The position numbers were made by a program, and so were the translations under genes. From Deltaproteobacteria bacterium (lineage in GTDB: Bacteria > Desulfobacterota > Desulfobacteria > Desulfobacterales > Desulfosalsimonadaceae), in contig JAJRPH010000302.1 of NCBI GenBank assembly GCA_024280875.1, positions 1-14,437 on the forward strand: 14,437 nt of DNA, given 5' to 3'. This document shows positions 6,162-13,669 of the stretch, one piece after another. A model generated the notes under the pieces. It had not been told where the DNA came from and did no database searches. It saw nothing but the letters and a program-made list of their open reading frames with translations. Position 1 is the stretch's first letter. Every line of letters begins with the position of its first letter.

Positions 6162-6971
6162 TTACAATCCTTTTTCCATCCTTCTGACAGTAAACTGATC
6201 TTCTTCCAGGCCCTGATTAAATTTTACATTATCAAATTTCAATATGGTTTTGTGAACCGTTTGCCTGCCTTTTTTTTTTGCTACATGCATTTCTGTCCCC
6301 ACCCATATGCCGTCGATTTGTTCTAACGTAACCACATCCATGTATTTGGTATAACCGCCGGTTTTTTCCCAGTTCACCGCCCGAACAACATAATAGTTAT
6401 CTTTTTGAACGATGAGCAGGGATTTCGTGTATCCGGTTTCGTCAATGACTTCCCTGGAGCGCGGTACGGCTTCTATCACCCAGGCGTCTTTTCCCCGGAC
6501 CTGGATATCTTTTTTTAAAAAAAAGTCATAATCTTCCAGGTTTCTGGATGTCATGTCCGAATAATTGAGGTCGGATCCCATAAAACTGTCGCTTTTATCG
6601 CTGGACGCGATTCGCTTGGTCTTTTTCAGCGCCGGAAGGTACAGCCACTGGTCATCATCCTTATCCGGATCATCATAATCCCAGGTTAAAAAAGATGTGT
6701 CCTTTACATCCGCCGGGTGAATGAAAAACATGAGCCGAAGATTGTCCTCTCCTTTGTCTTTTGAAAATACGGATATTTTTCGGATCCGTTTTTTGTTATT
6801 TTTATCAATCAGCGTCATGATCATATCTGATGTCTGATTGTCTCCATCGTCTCTGTTATCGACTTTATTCATGATCTCACGGGCTTTTTCGTCATCAGCG
6901 ATTGAAAAAGATACCGGGATGAGAAGGGTTATCAGCATTGTCAGTCCGATTAATCGATATATAAAATTCAT
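6162..6971 (-). CDS. LolA-like periplasmic outer-membrane lipoprotein-sorting family protein
   Basis: 269 residues with a clear signal peptide (1-25, cleavage near SIA-DD), so periplasmic. The mature protein matches the LolA-like family (as in PF17131): an early RKISVFSKDKGEDN-type strand region, WLYLPALKKTKRI near 112-124, then GSDLNYSDM and DYDFFLKK, motifs recurring in these putative lipid or lipoprotein carriers. LolA folds are half-barrels that shield acyl chains in the periplasm. Its start overlaps the transporter's stop in an ATGA (6968-6971), with AAGGAG 6 nt upstream, so it is translationally coupled to the RND gene. It probably receives a hydrophobic substrate from, or delivers one to, the RND protein. 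Confidence 0.85.
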   Translation of the reverse strand: MNFIYRLIGLTMLITLLIPVSFSIADDEKAREIMNKVDNRDDGDNQTSDMIMTLIDKNNKKRIRKISVFSKDKGEDNLRLMFFIHPADVKDTSFLTWDYDDPDKDDDQWLYLPALKKTKRIASSDKSDSFMGSDLNYSDMTSRNLEDYDFFLKKDIQVRGKDAWVIEAVPRSREVIDETGYTKSLLIVQKDNYYVVRAVNWEKTGGYTKYMDVVTLEQIDGIWVGTEMHVAKKKGRQTVHKTILKFDNVKFNQGLEEDQFTVRRMEKGL

Positions 6972-9397
6972 ATTTCACTCCTTTGGGCGGGCATAGTCGT
7001 TTTATTGACTAACACCATCAGGGCCGGAGCGATCAGATAATCCGATGCCAGGGCCATTATAATAGTAAAGCCGGTCAAAAAACCAAAACGGATAATATTC
7101 TGCATGCTGGCAAACATGTAAATGAAAAATCCGAAGGACAGAACGACCGAAGTGACCAGCATGGCACGACCTGTGCTGTGCAGTGTGTCAAGTACCGCTT
7201 TTTTCGGGTCGCCGGACTGCTCATAATATCGCCGGAAATTGTGCATGAAATGGATGGTGTCATCCACGGCAAGCCCGATAGCAATACTGGCCACCATCAT
7301 GGTAAACAGATCCATAGGAAATCCAAACCAGCCGATGACGCCCAGCATCAGGATGATTGGCACAAGGTTGGGGATCATGCTCAACAGGCCGATTCGGATG
7401 CGGCCGATGAGGAGGATCATCATCAGTGTAATGATCACCAGGGCGATCAGGTAGCTTTCCGCCATGCTCGTGATGGTGTTATTGAATGTTTTTGCAAGCA
7501 GGGCAACTAGTCCGGTGATCTGAAAATCAACATCAGGAAAATTTTTGTTCAAATAGGTTGTTATTTCCTCTTCCAAAGGATCGTATAAGATACCGTCAAC
7601 AAAGGGGACTTTCAGCGTCAGCCGGGCCATGGAAAACTGGCTGTCAACAAAATCTTCCAGGTCATCCGAACCGCTGTTCTCAAAGAGTAAAAATTCCTGC
7701 GCCACCATTGGTTCGTTTTGAGGGATCGTGTAGGCGGCCGGGCTATTTTCATTTAATGCCTGGTTGATTTCCTTTAAAATCGTGGTAACCGACCATGCTT
7801 TGCCAATAAACATTTCCTTATTTGACATTTTTTCAAAATCGACGGCCGCAGTTTCAATCCGATTCAGCAATTCCGGCTCATAGAGGCCGTTTTCGCGGTT
7901 GGTTTTAAATAAAATTTCCATGCTCATGGAGCCGTTGAGCGCCTTGTCGATTTTTTCAGTGGCCACCCGAATCGCATTAGTCTCCGGTAGCCATTTCAAG
8001 GGAAAATGGGAAAATCGGATGGAAAATATGCCGGTAAAAGCAATGGCTATGATACAGAAGCTGACAAACAGGATTTTTCTCGGGTGAGTTGTTGAAAAAC
8101 GGCCGATATTTTCCAGCACTTTATCCATGATTCGGTTGCCTTTTCGCAAGGATTCCGTTTTTTTGCTGCTTAACGGGATGATAGCGATCAATGGGGGCAG
8201 TAAAACAATCGTGTAAATAAACGCAAGTAGGATCCCGGCGCTCGCAAATATTCCAATTTCAGCCACCGGCGCTACGGATGCGTTGGCAAAAGACATTAAC
8301 CCGGCAGCAGTGGTCAGGTTGGTCATCATCACTGCCAGGCCGGAATGTCCGAGGGTATAAACAATAGATTCTTCCTTGTTGTTTGTTTTTCTGAGCCGGT
8401 GAAAGAAAATAGCCAGAATATGAACGGATGACCCCACGCCAACCGCCAGAATAAATGATGGCAGAATCTCCGTCGGTACTTTGATGGGAATACCGGTGAT
8501 CGCCATCAGGCTGATAGTGGACAGCAGCGAAAGGATAACGATCAGCATCGGCAGGACCACCCCTGTAATTCTGCGGAACATGATATATAATAGTATGGAT
8601 ACGGTCAAAACAGCCAGCAGCATAAATTTCATCATGTCCGACATCATGGCTTCTTTCAGAAAATGAACCACGGCCGGTGAGCCTGCCAGGTAGATGGGAA
8701 GATCGGGAGAGCGATATTTTTCAACAATTTTCTCCACCGCCTGGATCACTTCAGTGTTTTCCTCGTCGGTCAGGTATTTTCTCTCAGTGCCCGTCGGTGT
8801 TTCGATGGCGTCATCAAAATTTTCAAATCCGGCCATGATCTCATTTTCCGGGCTCATGGATGAACGGCTCTGGGTCCGGATGATGATCGTGGTAGAGCTG
8901 CCGTCTTTGGAGATCAACATATTCTCATACATGGGGTTGGACATGGCACGCTGCTTGATTGTCTGAAGCTGTTTTTCGGTTTCCGGCCAGTCTTCCAAAA
9001 GGTCTTCGACAATTAAAAGATCTTTTTCGCCCAAAGTGTTGCGGGCATTGATCAAGCTGGTGATATCGTCAAGATAAGGGACGTTTTCTTCCAGTTCCGT
9101 GTGCAGCTTTTTAAGTGTATTTAAAAAATTGAAATCAAAGACCTGTTTTGGTTTAAGCGCGACGATAATCATTTCATCACGGCCGAACTGATCCCGAAAA
9201 TCATTATAGGTCAGCAGGGCCGGGTCTGTTTTGTGCAAAAATGCTTCTGTTGAGGCGTCAATCACAATTGTCGGGAGCTGTGACAGCAGGCCACCGATGG
9301 CAATCAGCATCAGGAAAACCGTTTTAAACCGATGATGATAAATTTTGCGGGCAAACGCTTCGAATTGATGTTCGATTCGGTTTCGAATGTTGTTCAT
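6968..9397 (-). CDS. RND/MMPL-family inner-membrane transporter
   Basis: 809 residues when started at the ATG at 9397; a TTG at 9403 extends the frame by two residues but is only 1 nt from the AAGGA ribosome-binding site, whereas the ATG has 7-nt spacing. The layout is classic RND with 12 helices: TM1 (about 27-45), a periplasmic domain (to about 255), five helices (about 256-410), TM7 (about 440), a second periplasmic domain (to about 640) and five final helices. Conserved stretches around VGVGSSVHI in the first half and AVDDTIHFMHNF in the second mark the MMPL/HAE3 (hydrophobe/amphiphile efflux) branch. Such proteins use proton motive force to move lipids or other hydrophobic molecules. It heads an operon with a LolA-like carrier and a barrel. 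Confidence 0.92.
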   Translation of the reverse strand: MNNIRNRIEHQFEAFARKIYHHRFKTVFLMLIAIGGLLSQLPTIVIDASTEAFLHKTDPALLTYNDFRDQFGRDEMIIVALKPKQVFDFNFLNTLKKLHTELEENVPYLDDITSLINARNTLGEKDLLIVEDLLEDWPETEKQLQTIKQRAMSNPMYENMLISKDGSSTTIIIRTQSRSSMSPENEIMAGFENFDDAIETPTGTERKYLTDEENTEVIQAVEKIVEKYRSPDLPIYLAGSPAVVHFLKEAMMSDMMKFMLLAVLTVSILLYIMFRRITGVVLPMLIVILSLLSTISLMAITGIPIKVPTEILPSFILAVGVGSSVHILAIFFHRLRKTNNKEESIVYTLGHSGLAVMMTNLTTAAGLMSFANASVAPVAEIGIFASAGILLAFIYTIVLLPPLIAIIPLSSKKTESLRKGNRIMDKVLENIGRFSTTHPRKILFVSFCIIAIAFTGIFSIRFSHFPLKWLPETNAIRVATEKIDKALNGSMSMEILFKTNRENGLYEPELLNRIETAAVDFEKMSNKEMFIGKAWSVTTILKEINQALNENSPAAYTIPQNEPMVAQEFLLFENSGSDDLEDFVDSQFSMARLTLKVPFVDGILYDPLEEEITTYLNKNFPDVDFQITGLVALLAKTFNNTITSMAESYLIALVIITLMMILLIGRIRIGLLSMIPNLVPIILMLGVIGWFGFPMDLFTMMVASIAIGLAVDDTIHFMHNFRRYYEQSGDPKKAVLDTLHSTGRAMLVTSVVLSFGFFIYMFASMQNIIRFGFLTGFTIIMALASDYLIAPALMVLVNKTTMPAQRSEI

Positions 9398-9449
9398 GTT
9401 CAATTCCTTTTTATCCTTTTGGGGATATTGTTCTGAGGATAAAGAAAAA

Positions 9450-9506
9450 TAGGTTTTAAAGAATTGAAAATCAGGTTAACATGAATTCGGGATTATTTAA
9501 AACCTA
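9450..9506. promoter_or_regulatory. 11-bp inverted repeat upstream of RND operon
   Basis: TAGGTTTTAAA (9450-9460) is perfectly complementary to TTTAAAACCTA (9496-9506), separated by 35 bp. GTTAAC and GAATTC palindromes lie between. The spacing suits paired repressor sites or a looping operator rather than a terminator, as no T-run follows. It lies about 55-110 bp before the RND start, within the region shared with the divergent DUF1499 gene. Confidence 0.35.
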
Positions 9507-9619
9507 AATCTTTAAAAATTCAGGTAATTGTTTGATGAGTTAAGAAAAAACAAAAGGATCATGAACGCGGTTATTTTTGAATATTGGAAGATTATGATTC
9601 GCTCTTAAAACAACTCTAA

Positions 9620-9648
9620 AGGTCAAAAGTAGACCTGACCCCTTTTTT
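9620..9648 (+). repeat. Short hairpin with T-run, repeat-like
   Basis: AGGTC/GACCT (9620-9624 with 9632-9636) and GGTCA/TGACC (9621-9625 with 9636-9640) are alternative 5-bp stems, followed by CCTTTTTTT. The core (GTAGACCTGACCCC) resembles a motif I remember as recurring between genes in many bacterial assemblies; this is unverified. It may end leftover plus-strand transcription before the DUF1499 gene or be a remnant of a mobile repeat. Confidence 0.35.
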
Positions 9649-9679
9649 TAATTTACCTATCCAGCAGGGAGAGAAAAGA

Positions 9680-10135
9680 ATGAAAATAGTTACTCGCGGG
9701 ATTATTTATTCGGTACTGGCAGGGTTTATTGTTTTTACAGTCGGGTGTAAAAGTCCGAATATCGGTCTGGTTAACAACGTCCTGAAACCTTGCCCGGATT
9801 CACCCAACTGCGTGTCATCCATGGCAGAAGACCCGTCTCACCATGTCGCCCCGTTCCAGTATAACGGGACTGCCGACGATGCAAAAAAGAATGCGAAAAA
9901 AAAATTGATTTCAATCATTGAGTCAACAAAACGGGCTCGGGTAATAACATCCGAAGAAAACTATATCCATGCGGAATTTACTTCCCTGATATTCCGGTTT
10001 GTCGATGATGTGGAATTTTATTTTGATGACCATGCGCCGGTTATTCATGTCCGGTCCGCCTCACAGGTTGGTTATTCGGATTTTGGGGCTAATCGGAAAC
10101 GCATTGAAAAAATCCGGCAGGAATTCAATCATTAA
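9680..10135 (+). CDS. DUF1499-family lipoprotein
   Basis: 151 residues. The N-terminal hydrophobic stretch ends in TVGC, giving a lipobox-like cysteine at residue 23; Thr at -3 is less usual but tolerated. The mature part carries the DUF1499 hallmarks: CPDSPNCVSS (near 38-47), YIHAEFTSLIFRFVDDVEF (about 95-114) and the terminal RSASQVGYSDFG...NRKRIEKIR. The function of the family is unknown; members are often membrane-linked or lipoproteins. The start is well supported by AGGGAGAG about 7 nt before the ATG. It is divergent from the RND operon, sharing a 280-bp regulatory region, and may be linked to envelope function on that basis. Confidence 0.9.
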   Translation: MKIVTRGIIYSVLAGFIVFTVGCKSPNIGLVNNVLKPCPDSPNCVSSMAEDPSHHVAPFQYNGTADDAKKNAKKKLISIIESTKRARVITSEENYIHAEFTSLIFRFVDDVEFYFDDHAPVIHVRSASQVGYSDFGANRKRIEKIRQEFNH

Positions 10136-10199
10136 TCGTCATGTCATTCATATTCTTCTATTTAGTGATTGAACGGAAAGTCCCTCAACTATCAATTTC

Positions 10200-10295
10200 C
10201 TGTCATTGCGAGGGAGGCACGACCGAAGCAATCCCATTAGAGGCAGGGGGCAGGGGATTACTTCGTCGTTCGTTCCTCTCTCCTCGTAATGACAG
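10200..10295. repeat. Palindromic TCATTGCGAGG repeat element
   Basis: The left arm CTGTCATTGCGAGGGAGGCA... (from 10200) is answered by ...CTCCTCGTAATGACAG (to 10295), with inner arms CGACCGAAGCAATCCC (10220-10235) and GGGGATTACTTCGTCG (10253-10268). This is the TCATTGCGAGG...GAAGCAATCCC type of miniature palindrome common between genes in many bacteria. A short frame at 10141-10329 reads through it and is spurious. It separates the DUF1499 gene from the next gene and may stabilise or terminate the transcript. Confidence 0.75.
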
Positions 10296-10360
10296 CTTGA
10301 ATTCATGGTTTCGTTCAGCGACTATTTAATCGTTTTTCAGCAGCTTGTTAAAGTGGTGTT

Positions 10361-10705
10361 ATGAAGATAGATACAGAATATCAGGATTTTTCGCATCCCG
10401 AGCTAAACGTACAGGTGACAGCTATTGGCGGCAGTTATTTTATGTTAAAGGAAGCTCGTTTGCACTTAAATGGCGAGAACATATTGTACCTGGTCGGCAC
10501 TGCTATTTTTGATACCACCTGCTGCGGTACCGGGGGATGCGCCTATGCGCTTGTGCCGGGCTTTATTCGGGAGTGGCAATATAAAACAGATACAGACGGC
10601 CGTCCGGTTTCACGGGTCAGGCCTGTTTTTGAAGAGCGTATAAGAAAAAAAATACGGGAAATGATTTTTAAGATAGAATCGGTTCATCAGGTTGATTTTA
10701 TGTGA
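10361..10705 (+). CDS. Unknown protein with CCGTGGC cysteine motif
   Basis: 114 residues, no signal peptide or membrane helix. The striking feature is TTCCGTGGCAYALVPGFI (residues 52-69), with Cys54, Cys55 and Cys60 in a glycine-rich turn, a possible metal or cluster ligand set or a redox site. The C-terminal part (about 85-106) is a basic helix. I recognise no named family. The start has only a weak ribosome-binding site. The stop codon (10703-10705) overlaps the left arm of an 8-bp inverted repeat. The next gene, 70 bp further on, encodes a small Cys-rich zinc protein, so both may belong to a metal-related pair, though this rests on proximity only. Confidence 0.7.
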   Translation: MKIDTEYQDFSHPELNVQVTAIGGSYFMLKEARLHLNGENILYLVGTAIFDTTCCGTGGCAYALVPGFIREWQYKTDTDGRPVSRVRPVFEERIRKKIREMIFKIESVHQVDFM

Positions 10706-10731
10706 TCCCTTTGATTGGAAAACAGGGATCA
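10703..10731. terminator. Weak 8-bp inverted repeat after CCGTGGC gene
   Basis: TGATCCCT (10703-10710) pairs with AGGGATCA (10724-10731) around a 13-nt loop. No T-run follows in either direction, so it is at best a weak terminator or a transcript-stabilising hairpin. Confidence 0.25.
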
Positions 10732-10774
10732 TGATTCTGACAATTTATAAATATTTATTAAATGGTGAAAAAAG

Positions 10775-11059
10775 ATGGAAAAAATTTTCAACGGTATAAA
10801 AGCTGCAAAATTAGGTACTGAAAAGATGCCCGCTGTTGTTTCTGTCCAGACAGAAGAAAGATTGAAAGAAGTGGCATTAATATTTGAAGAGCACGGATGG
10901 AAATTTTCAATTGATTTGGAACCGGATAAACCGGAGGACATTACCGATTTGGAAATTTTATTGAATCCACCCAAACAGACAAAAGTTGAAAAGAAAATCG
11001 GCCGAAATGATCCCTGTCCATGTGGCAGCGGGAAAAAGTATAAAAAATGCTGTGGATGA
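10775..11059 (+). CDS. SEC-C motif protein, PBPRA1643 family
   Basis: 94 residues. The C terminus ends in the SEC-C zinc motif GRNDPCPCGSGKKYKKCCG, with Cys81, Cys83, Cys92 and Cys93 as ligands, as at the tail of SecA. The central KLGTEKMPAVVSVQTEER (about 12-29) and the LLNPPK (62-67) match the PBPRA1643-type SWIM/SEC-C small protein family. The N terminus is shorter than I would expect for that family, which often has a further basic segment; no better upstream start was found. The function of the family is unknown; zinc binding is expected. The ribosome-binding site is weak (GGTGAAAAAAG). It converges on the DEAD-box gene, with a long hairpin between them. Confidence 0.85.
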   Translation: MEKIFNGIKAAKLGTEKMPAVVSVQTEERLKEVALIFEEHGWKFSIDLEPDKPEDITDLEILLNPPKQTKVEKKIGRNDPCPCGSGKKYKKCCG

Positions 11060-11073
11060 TGGTGTCATAAAGC

Positions 11074-11116
11074 GACATGTCCTGGCATCTTTATAAAAAA
11101 AATGCCAGGACATGTC
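11074..11116. terminator. 15-bp perfect hairpin between convergent genes
   Basis: GACATGTCCTGGCAT (11074-11088) and ATGCCAGGACATGTC (11102-11116) are perfect complements around a 13-nt A-rich loop. It starts 14 bp after the SEC-C stop. The T-run typical of intrinsic terminators is within the loop, not after the stem, so it may act by structure alone or be a repeat element. The outer 8 bp, GACATGTC, are themselves palindromic. Confidence 0.55.
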
Positions 11117-11132
11117 CCGGTTAAACCAATTC

Positions 11133-11166
11133 TTTACGACGCCTTCCAGCTACTTTTTACGACGCC
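11133..11166. repeat. Direct repeat TTTACGACGCC, two copies
   Basis: TTTACGACGCC occurs at 11133-11143 and 11156-11166, 23 bp apart. The second copy continues into GTCAAG, making a small GACGCCGTC partial palindrome. Located just after the DEAD-box stop codon. It may be a fragment of a dispersed intergenic element or part of the helicase transcript's 3' end. Confidence 0.5.
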
Positions 11167-11184
11167 GTCAAGTTTTTGCTAACA

Positions 11185-12411
11185 TTACATTGTTCGGGCA
11201 TTCGGTCTTTGGGCTCGGCTCTTTTTTACTCCGGAGAAATTACGACGCGGCTTGATAGATCTCTGCGGATGATTGCCACGAGCGGGTGCCGGGGAATTGT
11301 AGTCAAAAGCTGATAAGGTGCGTTGCTCGACCTCTGAACCGATGATTCGATTGATGGCGCGCACCATATTCTTGTCATCGCCGGTAATAAGAGTGAAGGC
11401 TTCGCCGTTGCATGAGGCCCTGCCGGTTCGGCCAATTCGATGAATGTACGCATCGGGAGTGGAAGGGATATCGTAATTGATAACATGAGAAATCTGAGTA
11501 ACATCAATGCCGCGAGCGGCGATATCGGTGGCTACCAGGATCTTAAATGTTCCGTTTCGGAAACCGTCCAAAGCGGCCTGACGTTTTCCCTGTGACAGGT
11601 TCCCCTGCAACGAAGCCGATCGATAGCCGGCCCTCGTCAGCTTTTTGTCTAAGCTCTTGGCACGGTGTTTGGTTCGGGTAAAGACCAACACCGACTCGGT
11701 CTGGATGTTTTCCAGCATTTTTAAAAGCAGCGCAGTCTTTAAATGTTGAGCCACAGGGTAGAGCGCGTGATGCACAGTATCCGCAGGAGCTGTGGTTCCA
11801 ATCTTTACGGTGACCGGATTCCGCAGAACATCATTTGCTAGACGACGTATTTCGCTTGGCATGGTCGCCGAGAAAAGCAGTGTCTGGCGATTTCGTGGAA
11901 TAGATCTCAAAATTCGTCGGATATCCGGGAAAAAACCCATATCGAACATATGGTCGGCTTCGTCGAGCACCAGTACTTCAAGTTTGCGAAGATCAGCTGT
12001 ATGACGGCCAATATGGTCAAGAAGCCGGCCGGGGCAGGCAACAACAATATCGGCACGCCTCAATTTCTGAATCTGCGGGTTAATGCCCACGCCTCCGTAA
12101 ACCGCCACACTTTTTAATCGGGTTTTTTGCCCCAGAGTTTCTATTGCCTGATGAATTTGTTCGGCTAATTCCCGTGTGGGAGCTATGATCAGGGCGCGGA
12201 TATAGGCAGGTCGGCCTCCCATCAAACGATTGAGTATGGGCAGGACAAAAGCAGCCGTTTTGCCGGTGCCGGTTTGGGCCAGTCCCATCACATCGCGATG
12301 ATCCAGGACATGCGGGATTGCCTGATCCTGAATCGGGGTTGGGGTTACATAACCTGCTGCTGTGACGCCGGTCGCAATAGCGGGATGAAAATTAAATGTT
12401 TCAAACTTCAA
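11185..12411 (-). CDS. rhlE: DEAD-box ATP-dependent RNA helicase, RhlE type
   Basis: 408 residues from a TTG at 12411. The frame extends upstream to another TTG at 12456, but that lies inside a terminator hairpin, whereas TTG12411 has AGAAGG about 6 nt upstream and gives the usual short N terminus (LKFETFNFHP before the Q motif). All helicase motifs are present, in the 408-residue numbering: Q motif (TPTPIQ, 23-28), Walker A AQTGTGKT (45-52), PTRELAEQI (78-86), CPGRLLD (126-132), DEAD (150-153), SAT (181-183), ATDIAARGID (294-303) and HRIGRTGR (324-331). The basic Arg/Pro-rich tail (about 373-408) suits RNA binding and is RhlE-like. Expected roles are ribosome assembly and mRNA turnover, especially in the cold. 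It is transcribed alone from its own promoter through a leader terminator. Confidence 0.92.
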   Translation of the reverse strand: MKFETFNFHPAIATGVTAAGYVTPTPIQDQAIPHVLDHRDVMGLAQTGTGKTAAFVLPILNRLMGGRPAYIRALIIAPTRELAEQIHQAIETLGQKTRLKSVAVYGGVGINPQIQKLRRADIVVACPGRLLDHIGRHTADLRKLEVLVLDEADHMFDMGFFPDIRRILRSIPRNRQTLLFSATMPSEIRRLANDVLRNPVTVKIGTTAPADTVHHALYPVAQHLKTALLLKMLENIQTESVLVFTRTKHRAKSLDKKLTRAGYRSASLQGNLSQGKRQAALDGFRNGTFKILVATDIAARGIDVTQISHVINYDIPSTPDAYIHRIGRTGRASCNGEAFTLITGDDKNMVRAINRIIGSEVEQRTLSAFDYNSPAPARGNHPQRSIKPRRNFSGVKKSRAQRPNARTM

Positions 12412-12437
12412 TAAATACCTTCTTTCGGTGTTCCAAT

Positions 12438-12466
12438 AAAAAAAGCCCCGGAACAATTCCGGGGCT
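12438..12466 (-). terminator. Perfect intrinsic terminator in the DEAD-box leader
   Basis: On the minus strand AGCCCCGGAA-TTG-TTCCGGGGCT forms a 10-bp GC-rich stem (12444-12466) followed by seven T (12438-12444, one shared with the stem). It is one of the strongest terminators in the window. It lies 27 nt before the helicase start and downstream of the helicase's candidate promoter, so it may both end the TetR operon transcript and attenuate helicase expression. Confidence 0.85.
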
Positions 12467-12514
12467 TACGTAATTTATAGTTGACAACCAGGAACACTCT
12501 TAAATTTTTCAAAA

Positions 12515-12543
12515 TTTATATATGTTGGCGTAACTATTGTCAA
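12515..12543 (-). promoter_or_regulatory. Strong sigma-70 promoter of DEAD-box gene
   Basis: Minus-strand TTGACA (12538-12543), 17-bp spacer, TATAAA (12515-12520). Transcription would begin near 12508, leaving a leader of about 97 nt that contains the perfect terminator hairpin. It lies between the end of the upstream gene (12602) and the terminator. Confidence 0.7.
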
Positions 12544-12601
12544 TCTATTTTTTGGGCGGGGCAATAACGATGGATTTAAACTATCAATACCAATTATTTG
12601 C

Positions 12602-13669
12602 TCATTCGGGTTTTAATTTTTTTGATTTTCTGGTTTTCCTGGGAGGCGCCTTTTTGGGTGAAATTAAGGAGGCCGCCTTTTTGGAAAAATAGAAAGATTC
12701 AAGCCGTGCGCGGATGCGTTCTTCCAGGTATCCCATAGATAGCGCTTTTTCAATCCCGGGAGAGATAACCTCATTGAGTTCATGAATCACCATTTCCCTG
12801 GTAACCCCGACATCTTCCAGGATAATGTCCAGTTCCCTGTCTCCGTATTTTTTAAAAAAATATTTAACCAGCTCCGTATAAATCCCCTTAAAATACGGAG
12901 TTTTCCGAAAGTGAAGCCAAAAATCATATCCAATGACAATAAAATCTTCCATATCATTGTCATCAATGGCGGAAAAATATTCAGACAATTTGGTTTTCGC
13001 AATAGACTCCCAGATCTCTTCACTCATATCAACGATCTGGGCTTTGTTAAAATATGCGTTTAAAGATCTTTCACTGCGTTTAATGGTATTTTCAAGATTG
13101 TTTTCGATATAACTCTTTACCTTGTTTTCAATCGCACCCTCTAAGGAAGGCATGGTTTTATTGACTGCAAATTTCCCCACCCTTATCAAAGAAGATACGC
13201 CGGGCACTTTTTTGGCAATAATATTTTCAGCAAGCATGTATTCCTTGATTCCCATAAACAGCACTTCAGAAATTTGTTGGGAATAGACGGAATTGTTTAC
13301 AGCCCGCCTGATTAAATCTTTTCTGGCTTTTTTTAGAGTGACAACCTTGTCTACAATATCGTCATATTGTTTGCGCGCAAAGATATCTTTAAGAGAGGTC
13401 TTTTTGTTCTGGCGGGAGGCCAGTACTTTCTGGCTCATTTCACCGGCCAGCTCGGTGAGGCCGCCTGCCACGGGTAGCTTGACCACATTTCGCCTGATAA
13501 TTCCCAGGATCAGTTCAGCTGTCATGACATCTTTTAACTTTATTTTTTTTACCCATTCAAAAACCGCAAAGACTTCCTCCTCTATAGTCTGTTTATAAGA
13601 TCCGTCTTTGAAACGGTTTAACTCATGCGCAACGTGGGCTTCTAAAAATTGATGGATGAGATCATTCAT
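12602..13669 (-). CDS. Conserved-looking helical protein coupled to TetR regulator
   Basis: 355 residues from the ATG at 13669, chosen because AAGGAGG (13675-13681) lies 5 nt upstream; a longer frame from 13708 has no such site. The start overlaps the TetR stop in ATGAATGA (13662-13669), so the pair is translationally coupled. The protein is almost wholly helical, soluble, without a signal peptide, and ends in a Lys/Arg/Pro-rich tail (PKKAPPRKTRKSKKLKPE). Patches such as KKVPGVSSLIRVGK and DFIVIGYDFWLHFRKTPYF look conserved. I recall similar proteins beside TetR genes in other proteobacteria, but name no family. It could be the regulator's main target or partner, perhaps in membrane-lipid metabolism; this is inference. 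Confidence 0.8.
   Translation of the reverse strand: MNDLIHQFLEAHVAHELNRFKDGSYKQTIEEEVFAVFEWVKKIKLKDVMTAELILGIIRRNVVKLPVAGGLTELAGEMSQKVLASRQNKKTSLKDIFARKQYDDIVDKVVTLKKARKDLIRRAVNNSVYSQQISEVLFMGIKEYMLAENIIAKKVPGVSSLIRVGKFAVNKTMPSLEGAIENKVKSYIENNLENTIKRSERSLNAYFNKAQIVDMSEEIWESIAKTKLSEYFSAIDDNDMEDFIVIGYDFWLHFRKTPYFKGIYTELVKYFFKKYGDRELDIILEDVGVTREMVIHELNEVISPGIEKALSMGYLEERIRARLESFYFSKKAASLISPKKAPPRKTRKSKKLKPE

Noticed and set aside
10141..10329. A 62-codon frame after the DUF1499 gene
   Set aside because: It reads through the TCATTGCGAGG palindromic repeat and encodes the tell-tale translation of that repeat; not a gene.
12412..12456. Longer N terminus of the DEAD-box helicase from the TTG at 12456
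   Set aside because: That start lies in the loop/arm of the terminator hairpin without a ribosome-binding site; TTG at 12411 has AGAAGG at proper spacing and gives the usual helicase N terminus.
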